DNA of 64,000 nt from Melioribacter roseus P3M-2 (GCF_000279145.1 NC_018178.1:558001-622000), one strand, 5' to 3'; counted from the stretch's first letter, positions 35,968 through 45,479 are shown. The notes: generated by a model from the sequence alone, not told the origin. Numbers and translations: made by a program.

Positions 35968-37005
35968 TCACTCTTTTACGTCGAGTTTCTTTTCGAGTTC
36001 GAGCAATTCTTTTATTCTCATGTCGAGCAGTTGATTCTGTTTTTTCAGTTCCTCGATTCTTTTTTCGATGTCTCTTTCGTATTCTACCTTGTTCCAATAG
36101 CCTCTTTCCTCGAAGTAGCCTTTGAAGAGCCAGTTATGTTTAAGCGCTTCCATATTTTCATAAAGACTCGAAGTAGCCATGCGGGCTTCGTCCGAAGTGC
36201 GCGTCAAATTCGAAATAACCTGTTTGAGCGAGTCAGCCATTTTTTGGTCGCTCACCAGAACGCCGAGGACGCCTTCGCCCCTGTCGACTTTGTCGACCAC
36301 TCTTTTAACGTCGTAAATCGCCGAATCGACATTCGAAATAATCGACTTAATGCCGCCCGTCATTTCCACAATGATATCCGAGACGTCCGTCAATCGTTTG
36401 GTCACCTGCGTTAAACTCCTGTCGGCATTTTGAGTAATGCTGACAGCCGATTCGTAGAGTCGGTCGTCGTTTACTATTTTACCGATAGTGCCTTCGCCTC
36501 TGTTCACTTTGGCAATAATTTCAGCGAGGTCTCTTGTAAGGTCTTTCAAATAAGAAATAGTCGATTCGGTCTGTTCCATAATAACGGAGAGATTGAGGGG
36601 ATTTTTCGATTTAATAATGCCGCCGTTTTTGATTACCGGTTGGTCTGCCGAGCCGGGCGTAATCGTAATAATCTTTTTGCCGACGAGTCCTTCTGTTTCA
36701 ATCGAAGCTTCGCTGTCGAGCCGTATAAAATGGACAAGGTCGTTGTCGATTCTCATAACCACTTCGACGTTGCCTTCTTCGTCGCCGACCAACGAAATGG
36801 AGCTTACGCTTCCGACGTCGTATCCGCTCAGTCGAACCGGCGCCCCGGGTTTTAAGCCTTCTATCTGGTCGAAATATGTTTTAATTTCGATAGCGCTAGT
36901 AAATAAATTTTCTCTGCTCCCGATAAGAAAGATTGAAATAATCAACAGTACGGTGCCGATAAAAATAAACAAGCCAAGTCGCGCGCCTTCGAGTTGTTTT
37001 AACAT
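35968..37005 (-). CDS. mlaD: MlaD-type MCE protein, lipid transport substrate-binding subunit
   Basis: 345 residues. One N-terminal membrane anchor (about 10-29; LGLFIFIGTVLLIISIFLIG), an MCE domain (about 38-115; VRLSGYDVGSVSSISLVGD), then a long region with alpha-helical tendency and a coiled-coil tail (about 300-345; RIEELKKQNQLLDMRIKEL). The protein would form the periplasmic ring that binds phospholipid in the Mla-type ABC system between the outer and inner membranes. It follows the ATPase gene by 10 bases, completing the E-F-D gene order. Confidence 0.9.
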   Translation of the reverse strand: MLKQLEGARLGLFIFIGTVLLIISIFLIGSRENLFTSAIEIKTYFDQIEGLKPGAPVRLSGYDVGSVSSISLVGDEEGNVEVVMRIDNDLVHFIRLDSEASIETEGLVGKKIITITPGSADQPVIKNGGIIKSKNPLNLSVIMEQTESTISYLKDLTRDLAEIIAKVNRGEGTIGKIVNDDRLYESAVSITQNADRSLTQVTKRLTDVSDIIVEMTGGIKSIISNVDSAIYDVKRVVDKVDRGEGVLGVLVSDQKMADSLKQVISNLTRTSDEARMATSSLYENMEALKHNWLFKGYFEERGYWNKVEYERDIEKRIEELKKQNQLLDMRIKELLELEKKLDVKE

Positions 37006-37015
37006 TACTACCTCG

Positions 37016-37753
37016 CTAAGCTTTAATTAATTCGTGACTGAAAAAGTTTTTAAGGAACGGGTCGTTCGATTTGGTTAATTCTTCGATCGTTCCTTCGTAA
37101 GCAATCTTAGCGTCTTTCAAAAAGATGGCCCTGTCGGCTATTATTTCCGCGCAGATCAAATCGTGGGTGACAATAACCGAAGTCATATTGAATTTATTTT
37201 GAAGATTGAGAATCAGTTCGCTGATTTCTTTAGATGTAATCGGGTCGAGACCCGTAGTCGGTTCGTCGTAGAGCATAAGTCTCGGGTCGGTAATAATCGA
37301 GCGAGCAAGTCCGATTCTTTTTTTCATACCGCCGGACAATTCCGAAGGCATTTTATCGATTGCATGTTCGAGCGAGACAAGTTCGAGCGTATATTCCACT
37401 TTATCGTTAATTTCCTTTTCCGTAAGATTCGGGAAATTCCTTTTGAGCGGAAACGCCAGGTTTTCGCGAACCGTCATCGAATCGTAAAGAGCCGCGCTCT
37501 GGAATAAAAACCCGATGTTTTTTCTTACTTTGTTCAATTCGTTCAAATCGAGGTTGATAATACTTTTGCCGTCAATAATTATATTGCCGCTGTCGGGATT
37601 CAATAAACCGATTATGCATTTCAGCAATACGCTTTTTCCCTGTCCGCTCCTTCCGAATACAACGAGGTTTTCTCCTTTGGAAACTTCGAGCGAGACGTCG
37701 TCGAGCACAATAAGTTGCCCGAAACGTTTACTAAGGTTTTCTATTTCAATCAT
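37016..37753 (-). CDS. mlaF: MlaF-type ABC transporter ATPase
   Basis: 245 residues from the ATG at 37753, which overlaps the mlaE stop as ATGA; an upstream ATG at 37774 would overlap mlaE further and is less likely. Walker A is GRSGQGKSVLLK, signature LSGGMKKRIGLARS, Walker B LMLYDEPTTGLDP, with the H-loop in VIVTHDL. The protein energises phospholipid movement by the MlaE/MlaD complex on the cytoplasmic face of the inner membrane. Confidence 0.93.
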   Translation of the reverse strand: MIEIENLSKRFGQLIVLDDVSLEVSKGENLVVFGRSGQGKSVLLKCIIGLLNPDSGNIIIDGKSIINLDLNELNKVRKNIGFLFQSAALYDSMTVRENLAFPLKRNFPNLTEKEINDKVEYTLELVSLEHAIDKMPSELSGGMKKRIGLARSIITDPRLMLYDEPTTGLDPITSKEISELILNLQNKFNMTSVIVTHDLICAEIIADRAIFLKDAKIAYEGTIEELTKSNDPFLKNFFSHELIKA

Positions 37754-38559
37754 CCGAGCGTCGGCCATAACCACAACGTTATTTTTACCAAAATCATGTC
37801 AAATATCAAAATCAAAAGCGAAGCGAGCACTACGGCGGTAGTCGAAGCCCTTCCCACGCCTTCCGTTCCGCCTTCGGTTGTATATCCTTTATACGCGCCT
37901 ACGATACCCACAATATATCCGAACACAAATGTTTTCGCCACGCCGGGAACGAAGTCGCCGAATTCAATCGACCTTACCACCGAATCGATATAATAACGGA
38001 AGTTAATGCTTTCCGTAATAAGAATTGCCAGGTATCCGCCGAAGATTGCAATAACAATTACATATACTGTAAGAATCGGCAGTATCATTGTGGTTGCGAT
38101 TACGCGGGTTACCACGAGATATTTAAACGGATTAACTCCGGTTACTTCCATGGCGTCGATTTGTTCCGTAACTCTCATCGAACCGAGTTCCGCGCCGATA
38201 CCGGAACTAACGCGTCCCGCAAAAATCAAAGCCGTTATAACGGGGCCCAATTCCCTTACCACCGAAAGGGCTACCATGCCTGGCAAAAAATCCGAAGCGC
38301 CAAACCTCGCCATTACAGGCTGACTCTGCATCGCAAGCACCAATCCGATTATAAATCCGGTCACGCTTACTATACCGAAAGTTTTTACTCCGAGCTCGTC
38401 CATATGCTTTTTGACTTCGGGAATTTCATAGGGAGGCAAAAATGCCTGTTTGAAGAACTCCAGATTGAAAACCGTAAGTCCCGTAATCGTAGCAAAAAAA
38501 TTATAGACCTTGTCGGAAAAATTTAATTTTCTGCCGTATCTGTGTTTGGGTAGTTTCAT
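37750..38559 (-). CDS. mlaE: MlaE-type ABC transporter permease
   Basis: 269 residues with about 5-6 membrane segments, DUF140/MlaE permease family. Diagnostic blocks are VRELGPVITALIFAGRVSSG and GSMRVTEQIDAMEVTGVNP. It is the membrane part of the phospholipid transporter encoded with the ATPase and MCE genes behind it. First gene of the operon; no clear ribosome binding site is seen in the AT-rich leader. Confidence 0.93.
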   Translation of the reverse strand: MKLPKHRYGRKLNFSDKVYNFFATITGLTVFNLEFFKQAFLPPYEIPEVKKHMDELGVKTFGIVSVTGFIIGLVLAMQSQPVMARFGASDFLPGMVALSVVRELGPVITALIFAGRVSSGIGAELGSMRVTEQIDAMEVTGVNPFKYLVVTRVIATTMILPILTVYVIVIAIFGGYLAILITESINFRYYIDSVVRSIEFGDFVPGVAKTFVFGYIVGIVGAYKGYTTEGGTEGVGRASTTAVVLASLLILIFDMILVKITLWLWPTLG

Positions 38560-38618
38560 TAATAATTAATTATTCCAAATCGCCTTTCCAAAATAGTAAA
38601 AGTATTTTATAGTTTAAA

Positions 38619-39190
38619 AGGGATTAGGGGTTAGGGATTAGGGATTAGGGGGCGCTTGGTTGGGGAGTTCAACGTTCTTCGTTATGGAGCCTGCCTGTAG
38701 GTGGGTTCGTGGTTGAGAAGTTTGTTTTTGTACAAAGTTGTATAACGAAGAACTCCGTCACGCCTGTACTTCCGCACGCCCTCGTCTTTGCGAGGAGATC
38801 CGAAGAAGACGGAACGACGAAGCAAACTCGAATGAATACTGGTGAGATACTTCCCCCGCCTGCGGCGGTGTCAGTATGACAAATGCCGGATCGAATAGAT
38901 CTTAGCTATCCAGTAACGCGGGAGAAACAAACTCTGAACAAATCTTTGTCTTTGCGAGGAGTGAGCAAAGCGAGCGACGAAGCAAACTCATCTGAATAGC
39001 GGTGAGATTACTTCGTCCCGCCAAAGGCGTGACTCGTAATGACATTACAGACATATGTAAGTCTTTGCGAACGAGCGGAGCGAGTGAAGCAGACTCTGAA
39101 CATAACTTTGTCTTTGCGAGGAGTCCCGCCAACGGCGGGACGACGAAGCAAACTCATGTGAATATATGAGATTACTTCCTAATGACAAAC
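38619..39190. repeat. GGGATTA tandem, composite element and modular hairpin repeats (cluster 6)
   Basis: 38619-38650 is a short tandem of GGGATTA/GGGGTTA units; the complementary TAATCCC units also occur near 21560 and 25005. Then comes GTTCAACGTTCTTCGTTATG with GCCTGCCTGTAGG, the same composite element as at 19215-19345, and then TTTGC-, ATACT- (about 38845-38881) and ATTAC-stem units. No gene lies in 38560-39253. Confidence 0.8.
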
Positions 39191-39253
39191 GACTAAAATC
39201 TGTTTTTTTTTAGAAACGACGCATAATACGCTGTCAGTCATTCTCTGATAGAT

Positions 39254-39541
39254 TCAAATCAAATCGAAATATAAATCTTTCCATTCGGGATTTAGCTTGT
39301 TAATTAAATCGAGTTTCTTTTTACGCGAACCGGCTTTGATTTGTTTTTCTCTTTTTATTGCGTTGACGGGAGTATCGTGAATTTCATACCAGACAAGTTT
39401 TGTGCAGTTGTATCTTTTGGTAAAACCGTTTGTCAATTTGTTTTTATGTTCATAAACTCTTCGTATAAGATTGTTAGTCATCCCTGTATAAAGCGTTGTG
39501 TTGTGTTTGTTGGTCATTATATATACATAGTACTGATTCAT
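39254..39541 (-). CDS. GIY-YIG nuclease superfamily protein
   Basis: 95 residues, the usual size for the short stand-alone GIY-YIG proteins (UPF0213/YhbQ type). The motif pair is YVYIM (res 5-9) and LYTGMT (17-22), followed by the conserved arginine in RRVYEHKN, and the late KREKQIKAGSRKKKLDLI block. Such proteins are putative DNA nucleases of unclear role. It stands alone, flanked on both sides by hairpin repeat clusters 6 and 7. Its placement could mean that it acts on these repeats, but that is only a hypothesis. Confidence 0.88.
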   Translation of the reverse strand: MNQYYVYIMTNKHNTTLYTGMTNNLIRRVYEHKNKLTNGFTKRYNCTKLVWYEIHDTPVNAIKREKQIKAGSRKKKLDLINKLNPEWKDLYFDLI

Positions 39542-39589
39542 ATCGGAAGCCCTACTGCAACAAAATATAAAATGATTTATTAAAAACTA

Positions 39590-39965
39590 CAAGTGAGATT
39601 ACTCCGTAATGACAAATGACGGATTGACTAAGTCTTTGCGACCCGCAGTATACGGGGGATTCAAACTCAAATGAATACTAGTGAGATTACTTCGCCCCGC
39701 CAGAGGCGTGACTCGTAATGACATTACAGACATAAGTAAGTCTTTGCGACCCCGCAGTATGCGGGGGATTCAAACTCTAAACAAAACTTCGTCTTTGCGA
39801 GGAGTCCGGCCAACGGCGGAACGACGAAGCAAACTCGAATGAATGGCGGTGAGATACTTCCCCCGCCTGCGGCGGGGTCAGTATGACAATGTTAAAATCG
39901 TTATCCCGTCCTTGCGAGACTGCAGTATGCGGGGGAACAAACTCAAATATAACTTCCGTAATGAC
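39590..39965. repeat. Modular hairpin repeats (cluster 7)
   Basis: Units flanking the GIY-YIG gene on its upstream side: TTTGC-stem units with the ACCCCGCAGTATGCGGGG cassette, an ATTAC-stem unit (about 39683-39721) and an ATACT-stem unit (about 39852-39889). Several are degenerate. No gene is visible. Confidence 0.8.
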
Positions 39966-40006
39966 TGATACAAAAGAAGTCTCTGAACTCTGCTTTTATA
40001 AAAAGA

Positions 40007-40615
40007 TTATTCGGGTTTATTAATTATTCTTTTTAAAAATGTTTTTCGGTGGAGCGGAGTAACGCCGTAAAGTTCGATCGCTTCGAAATGTTCCTTTGTA
40101 GGATAGCCTTTATTTTTATGCCAGCCGTATTCCGGATAATAGCAAGAATAATTCTTCATTATCTCGTCGCGCGTTACTTTTGCCAATATCGACGCGGACG
40201 CTATTGCAAACGACTTCCTGTCGCCGCCCACAATAGCATTGCATTCGACTGCGGCGTCGAATTTTTTATTGCCGTCAATCAGTATTATATCGGGTTTAAC
40301 GCTCAGATTTTCAACAGCCGTTTTCATTGCTTTCAGCGCGGCATTAAGAATATTTATTCTGTCGATCTCTTCATGATGAACGATTCCCACTCCGTACGAC
40401 AAAGCGTTTTTAATAATCCAGTCGAAAAGGAGCGAGCGTTTTTTTTCGCTCAGTTTTTTCGAGTCGTTGATCTCGTCGTTCTTCACATTTGCGTCAAATA
40501 TCACAGCCGCGGCCACGACCGGACCGGCTAAGGGACCGCGACCCGCTTCGTCAATACCGCAGATTAATTCCGTTCCCTTTTTCAAAAAAGAATTATCGAA
40601 TTCTTTCAATTTCAT
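40007..40615 (-). CDS. rnhB: Ribonuclease HII
   Basis: 202 residues from the ATG at 40615, placed 1 base after the stop of the Omp85 gene; a longer frame starting further upstream would overlap that gene and is rejected. Motifs are CGIDEAGRGPLAGPVVAAAV with catalytic aspartate and glutamate, NDSKKLSEKKR, ASILAKVTRDEIM and the YGWHKNKGYPT end block. It removes RNA from RNA/DNA hybrids, including single ribonucleotides. Start and size match the family. Confidence 0.95.
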   Translation of the reverse strand: MKLKEFDNSFLKKGTELICGIDEAGRGPLAGPVVAAAVIFDANVKNDEINDSKKLSEKKRSLLFDWIIKNALSYGVGIVHHEEIDRINILNAALKAMKTAVENLSVKPDIILIDGNKKFDAAVECNAIVGGDRKSFAIASASILAKVTRDEIMKNYSCYYPEYGWHKNKGYPTKEHFEAIELYGVTPLHRKTFLKRIINKPE

Positions 40616-40616
40616 A

Positions 40617-42314
40617 TTAGAACTCATTGACGATTCCGAAATGAATTTTGCCTTCTCCGAACGAGTCGCCTTTGCCGAGCGCAAAACTGACGCTCATTAT
40701 ACCGAATGCGGTTTCGAAATTGATTCCCAAACCGTATCCGATTTTATAGTCCGAAAGTTCGTCGCGTTTGAAATAGCCGGCGTCGAAAAACAGGAAAGCG
40801 TGGGTTTTATTTGTCAGGAGATATCTGTACTCGATATTCGACCAGAGAATTCTTTTTCCGGCAAATTGATTTTCGATATACCCGCGCAGGGAATTGGCTC
40901 CGCCCAGCAAATACATGTCGCTTATTTCAATATTGTCTCCCCTGATTTCACGCGCATGAAAAGCAAGCGCCAACACCTGTAATCGAAATACTTCAAGAAA
41001 ATAGCCGAAGTCGACTTCGAATTGCTGCAAACTGAAACTTCTGTTTGCGGGCAGGTATTCCGCGGGACCGTTGATTTTTTTTGAATTGAGTTTATACGTA
41101 TTGGCAAAAATGATTCCGCTCGTAGGAGAATAGATATTGTTTCTTGTATCGATACTCAAATTGACGCCTGTAATCAAAGAAGTCGAATTATAAACCGTAA
41201 ATCCTTTCACGCTGCGTTCGGTTGGAATTGTGGAACGATGCGCTATCGATACGGAACCGGTTACGTCTTCGGAAGCCATAAAAATCAACTCGCCCGAAAG
41301 ATTTCTTTGCACGTAAGTCGTATCCTGAATTCTCTGAAACAATCCCGTTCTTAAATTCAAAGGGAAGCCGAACAGCCACGGTTCGAGATATTTTATTTCG
41401 AGTTCCTGGGAATTGCGGTTCTCGCTCTGCCAGCGGAAGGAAAGATTTCTTCCCGTGCCGAAAATGTTGCCGAGTCCTATATTGACCAATCCGGTCAGAT
41501 ATCCTTTTTCCGATTCTCTTCCCGGAACGTATCCTATTATTCCGTCGAATTGATTTGTCTGCTTTTCTTTTACTTTTATTCTCAGGACGCCTTCGTTTTT
41601 ATTATCGATAAAAAATTCCGGTTCTCTCACGCTCTCGAAAAATCTTAATTTCATAAGCCTCGAAGGAATTTTATTAATTTTTTCGCGAGAGTAAATTTCG
41701 CCGGTTGATATGCCCGCGCTTCGGATAATAACCATCTCTTTCGTTTTATCATTACCTTCGATTTCCATTCTGTCGATTTTTGCTTTAAGTCCTTTTTCTA
41801 TTTTTAAATAAATATCCGCAAGATGTTTATCTTCTTTGTCGAAGAAATAAACCGAAGCAATTCTGATTGCAGCGAAAGGATATCCGAGTTCTTCGTAATA
41901 ATCCAGCAGAAAATTAACGTTCTCCTCGAATTGCTGCGCCGAAAAAATCTCGTTATCGAGCTTGCTCAATATCTCTTTTACAAACGTCGAATCCTCGTTC
42001 AAACCATCGGCAATTATATTATTTATGAACGTCGGTTTCCCTTCGTCTATTTCAATCTGAAATTGATTGCCACCGGACTCCCGTATTTTCACATCGGTAT
42101 GATAATAACCGTAGTAAGAATAAAATTTCTTAATTGAGGAGATTATCGAATCGTCATCGGCTTTTTTAATTCGAGTTTCGAGATTACGCAGTAATGTCTT
42201 CGAATCGAATATTTTATTTCCGGTAAAAACGAAATTACTTTCGGACTGAGATACGGCGTTAACTCTTAAAAACAGAAGGAGGAAAAAAATAAATTTAATA
42301 TTTCGGCGTATCAT
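40617..42314 (-). CDS. Omp85-family outer membrane protein with POTRA domains
   Basis: 565 residues. A signal peptide (1-22) is followed by POTRA repeats (about 25-255; VFTGNKIFDSKTLLRNL, GKPTFINNIIADGLNEDSTFV, KIDRMEIEGNDKTKEMVIIRSAG), then a C-terminal beta-barrel ending in aromatic/polar strands with the LLGGANSLRGY signature of the surface antigen domain. Such proteins insert or translocate proteins at the outer membrane (BamA/TamA-like); the shorter length suggests a TamA-type or accessory member and not the main BamA. It overlaps pfkB by 20 bases. Confidence 0.85.
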   Translation of the reverse strand: MIRRNIKFIFFLLLFLRVNAVSQSESNFVFTGNKIFDSKTLLRNLETRIKKADDDSIISSIKKFYSYYGYYHTDVKIRESGGNQFQIEIDEGKPTFINNIIADGLNEDSTFVKEILSKLDNEIFSAQQFEENVNFLLDYYEELGYPFAAIRIASVYFFDKEDKHLADIYLKIEKGLKAKIDRMEIEGNDKTKEMVIIRSAGISTGEIYSREKINKIPSRLMKLRFFESVREPEFFIDNKNEGVLRIKVKEKQTNQFDGIIGYVPGRESEKGYLTGLVNIGLGNIFGTGRNLSFRWQSENRNSQELEIKYLEPWLFGFPLNLRTGLFQRIQDTTYVQRNLSGELIFMASEDVTGSVSIAHRSTIPTERSVKGFTVYNSTSLITGVNLSIDTRNNIYSPTSGIIFANTYKLNSKKINGPAEYLPANRSFSLQQFEVDFGYFLEVFRLQVLALAFHAREIRGDNIEISDMYLLGGANSLRGYIENQFAGKRILWSNIEYRYLLTNKTHAFLFFDAGYFKRDELSDYKIGYGLGINFETAFGIMSVSFALGKGDSFGEGKIHFGIVNEF

Positions 42315-43269
42315 CGATTATTTTCATTTTCTTTCCAATCTGTTCAATCCGTACCAGCTCGAGTAGACCCGAATATTCTTCGACCGTAACCGCGCTCGTT
42401 TCGAGTTTGGAAGCGTTAGCCGAGCCTGCCGCGGTTGCAATGCGAATGAATTCGTCGAAGACCATCGACTTTTCCAGACCGTATGCGATTGCCGCCACAA
42501 AAGAATCGCCGCTTCCGGTTGCATCGTAAACGTCAACTTCAGGCGGAGTGATTTTGTAATGGAAATCGAACTTTGCCGCATAAAACGGTTTGTCGCCGTC
42601 CGTAATAAAAATAAGTTTAATTCCTTTCGAATAGAGATCGTTCATATAAGCGCGAATCTCTTTTTCGCTTTTCAGCGAAATACCGAGCGACTTTTCTAAT
42701 TCTTCCCTGTTATTGTGAACTGCCGTTGGCGCGGCATTCAGACAATCCTCGAGATGACTTCCGTATGTATCGAGTATCGAAATCTTGTCGTATTTATGAG
42801 CGAGTTCAATTCCATACGGGAAAATCGAATTTGCCGAGTCCGAAGGAGCGCTGCCGGAAAAAACGACTATCGAACAATTTTGAATCATCTTGTCGAGTTT
42901 CGATTTGAATTCTTCGGCTTCTTCATAAGTCACGTCGTTGTTCAATCCGAAAAATGTGGTAACCCGTTTATGGTTTTCTTCGATAATCAATTCCGCCGCG
43001 CGCGTTTCGGATTTGGTCGATTGAACGGTAAAATTTATTTTTTCGTTTGTCAGAACAGAGCGCAATATTTTGCCGTTGTTTCCTCCTAAAAAAGTAAACG
43101 CCGTATTTTGAATTCCGAATTTATTTAACTGCCGGCTGACGTTTATTCCCTTTCCGCCTGCGGCATAAATTTCATTTTTACATCGATGCGATTTGCCCAA
43201 CTCAACTTCGTCGAAGAATTTTCTTCTTTCGAGCAAAGGATTTAATGTTACCGTAAGAATCATAATCAA
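42295..43269 (-). CDS. PfkB-family sugar kinase (1-phosphofructokinase/tagatose-6-phosphate kinase type)
   Basis: 324 residues, cytoplasmic. It begins ILTVTLNPLLERR, as in the FruK/LacC subgroup, with the GGKGINVSRQL glycine motif near residue 40 and the ATP-site signature DATGSGDSFVAAIAYG near residue 245, including the catalytic aspartate. Members phosphorylate a phosphorylated ketohexose. No phosphotransferase genes are nearby, so the exact substrate is open. Confidence 0.85.
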   Translation of the reverse strand: MIMILTVTLNPLLERRKFFDEVELGKSHRCKNEIYAAGGKGINVSRQLNKFGIQNTAFTFLGGNNGKILRSVLTNEKINFTVQSTKSETRAAELIIEENHKRVTTFFGLNNDVTYEEAEEFKSKLDKMIQNCSIVVFSGSAPSDSANSIFPYGIELAHKYDKISILDTYGSHLEDCLNAAPTAVHNNREELEKSLGISLKSEKEIRAYMNDLYSKGIKLIFITDGDKPFYAAKFDFHYKITPPEVDVYDATGSGDSFVAAIAYGLEKSMVFDEFIRIATAAGSANASKLETSAVTVEEYSGLLELVRIEQIGKKMKIIDDTPKY

Positions 43270-43403
43270 TTCGCTTTGTTATTCGATACGCTAAAATATC
43301 GATATTTCATTAAAGTTTCCTTGAGTTTCACTAATGACAACCGGCAGGGTAATAAAAAGAATTCAAATACACAGAGAACAACGACAGATTTACCTACCAG
43401 ATA

Positions 43404-43462
43404 TTCTTGTCAACCTGGCAATCTTTCCAATTTGCCAACTTGACAATCTTGCCAATTTGAAA
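43404..43462. repeat. Degenerate TTGCCAA/TTGACAA microsatellite
   Basis: In the 230-base gap upstream of rtcB's 3' end, units of about 9-10 bases of the type CTTGCCAAT, CTTGACAAT, TTGCCAACT repeat about six times with substitutions. The remaining gap shows nothing else. Confidence 0.5.
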
Positions 43463-43499
43463 TTAAAAACCCTCGCGCCCATACGCTAAAAATCTTCAT

Positions 43500-44969
43500 T
43501 CATCCTTTAATTACTCCGGCAGGTTTTAGTTTGGCTACTTTTTTACTGATACCCGCGTTGTGCATTACCTCGACGACTTCAGAAACGTCTTTATAAGCGT
43601 CGGGCATTTCTTCTGCAATAGTTTTTCTGCCTTTAGCATGAACGGTAATGCCTTTATTTTTCAATTCGCCGATAATGTCTTTGCCTTTGGCGGATTTCAG
43701 AGCTTGATGACGGCTTTGGAGTCTGCCCGCGCCGTGGCATGAACTTCCGAAAGTTTCATGCATGGCTGATTCGGAACCCGCGAGCACAAACGAATAACGT
43801 CCCATGTCGCCGGGTATTAAAACCGGTTGTCCGGCTTCCCTGTACTTTTCGGGGATGTAATCGCTGCCCGGCGGAAAAGCTCTGGTTGCTCCTTTACGAT
43901 GCACGCAAACTTTTTTTAGAATCCTGTCGCCGTCTTTTTCGGTAATTACGTGTTCTTCAATCTTTGCAATATTATGGCATACGTCGTAAACAAGTTCGAA
44001 TCCCAATTCCCGCTGCGATATCGAAAGAGTTTCGATGAGAGTTTTCTTTGCCAGATGCATTATGATTTGTCTGTTGTTCCATGCAAAATTAGCCGCCGCT
44101 TTCATTGCGTTCAAATAATCTTTTCCTTCGACGGATTTTATCGGAGCGCAAGCCAGTTGTTTGTCAGGCAGGTTAAAGCCGAATTTCTTTTCCGAATTTA
44201 CAAGCAGTTTAAGATAATCGTCGCACACCTGATAACCGAGTCCGCGCGAGCCGGTATGAATAAGTATAACCAGCTGACCTTTGAACAATCCGAATATATC
44301 TGCGATTTTTTCGTCGTAAATTTCTTCCACCAGATCGACTTCAAGAAAATGATTGCCCGACCCGAGCGTACCTGCCTGGTCGGCGCCTCTTTCGATTGCC
44401 CTGCGGCTCACGGCGTCGGGGTCTGCGCCTTCCAATCTTCCGTTTTCTTCCGTATAGAGCAGGTCGTCTTCCGAACCGAATCCGTTTTCGACCGCCCATC
44501 GCGAACCGTTAACCAATATTTTTCTTATTTCTTTTTCGGATAGTTTACGAATAGCGCCGCTCGCTCCGACGCCGGTCGGAATATTCTTGAATAAATTTTC
44601 AACAAATTTCGGTATTCTTTTTTCCACATCGTCGAATTTTAAATTCGTGCGCGCCAGTCTGACGCCGCAATTAATATCGTAACCGACTCCACCCGGAGAT
44701 ATTACGCCCGTTTCAATATCCGTAGCCGCCACGCCTCCGATCGGAAAACCGTAACCCCAATGAATGTCCGGCATAGCTATGCTATACATTTGAATACCCG
44801 GAAGATGGGCGACGTTTACAACCTGACGTACTGCTTCGTCGCCGCTTATTTGATTCCGCAGCATATTTTCCGTCGCATAGATTCTGCCCGGCACAAGCAT
44901 TCCATCCCGCGCCGGAATTTCCCATAGATAGTCGTGAATTTTTTCTATTTCATAACCGCTGATTTTCAT
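43500..44969 (-). CDS. rtcB: RNA-splicing ligase RtcB
   Basis: 489 residues from the ATG at 44969 (MKISGYEIEKIHDYLWEIP), which has an AAGGGCGG site in front; the open frame extends 156 codons further but that part is antisense to yraN and not RtcB-like. Motifs are GVGYDINCGVRL with a metal-binding cysteine, GTLGSGNHFLEV, HTGSRGLGYQ, and SSCHGAGRLQSR with metal ligands near the guanylylated histidine site. It joins 2',3'-cyclic phosphate RNA ends to 5'-hydroxyl ends, for tRNA or mRNA repair. An archease, its usual activator, is present at the right window edge. Confidence 0.95.
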   Translation of the reverse strand: MKISGYEIEKIHDYLWEIPARDGMLVPGRIYATENMLRNQISGDEAVRQVVNVAHLPGIQMYSIAMPDIHWGYGFPIGGVAATDIETGVISPGGVGYDINCGVRLARTNLKFDDVEKRIPKFVENLFKNIPTGVGASGAIRKLSEKEIRKILVNGSRWAVENGFGSEDDLLYTEENGRLEGADPDAVSRRAIERGADQAGTLGSGNHFLEVDLVEEIYDEKIADIFGLFKGQLVILIHTGSRGLGYQVCDDYLKLLVNSEKKFGFNLPDKQLACAPIKSVEGKDYLNAMKAAANFAWNNRQIIMHLAKKTLIETLSISQRELGFELVYDVCHNIAKIEEHVITEKDGDRILKKVCVHRKGATRAFPPGSDYIPEKYREAGQPVLIPGDMGRYSFVLAGSESAMHETFGSSCHGAGRLQSRHQALKSAKGKDIIGELKNKGITVHAKGRKTIAEEMPDAYKDVSEVVEVMHNAGISKKVAKLKPAGVIKG

Positions 44970-45068
44970 TTTCCGCCCTTTCTTAATTTTATTCACTCCT
45001 TCTGTGAATATACAATTCTTTCGATTCTTCATAAAGAGATGAATTATTCCTCCCAATGAATTATTTTT

Positions 45069-45455
45069 ATGATGAAAATCAAGAAGCAAACGATGGGCGG
45101 CGTCAACAAACGCGAGAGAGGAAACCTGGGCGAAGAGATCGCATGCAATTATCTGATTAATAACGGCATGACGGTTATCGACAGAAATTATCATTACGGA
45201 CACGGCGAAATCGACGTAATTTGTAAAGACGGCGATACAATTGTATTCGTGGAAGTTAAATACCGCAAGTCTTTCAAATACGGAGAACCCGAATTCGCAA
45301 TAACAAAGAGCAAACAAAGACAAATCCGGAATATTGCCGAAGCCTACCTCTACGAAAAAAAGATTACCGACTGCCCCTGCAGGATTGACGTGATTACTAT
45401 AGTTCACGAGGCAGGAAAGGAACCTGCGCTTAATCATTACCGGGATGCGTTTTAA
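45069..45455 (+). CDS. YraN/UPF0102 family protein
   Basis: 128 residues with the family motifs GNLGEEIACNYLINNG, IDRNYHYGHGEIDVI and TIVFVEVKYRKS, the last resembling the D-ExK active site of Holliday-junction-type endonuclease folds. Function is not established in the family. The first codons MMKIKKQTMGGVNK may include an alternative start at residue 9. It diverges from rtcB across 99 bases. Confidence 0.85.
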   Translation: MMKIKKQTMGGVNKRERGNLGEEIACNYLINNGMTVIDRNYHYGHGEIDVICKDGDTIVFVEVKYRKSFKYGEPEFAITKSKQRQIRNIAEAYLYEKKITDCPCRIDVITIVHEAGKEPALNHYRDAF

Positions 45456-45479
45456 GGAAAGCTGTTGACGGTTTAGATG

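Noticed and set aside
40616-40684. Longer RNase HII start 23 codons upstream
   Set aside because: It would overlap the Omp85 gene end, and the extra residues are not family-like.
44970-45437. N-terminal extension of RtcB by 156 codons
   Set aside because: This part is antisense to yraN, does not resemble RtcB, and the ATG at 44969 has a good ribosome binding site and the family's usual start.
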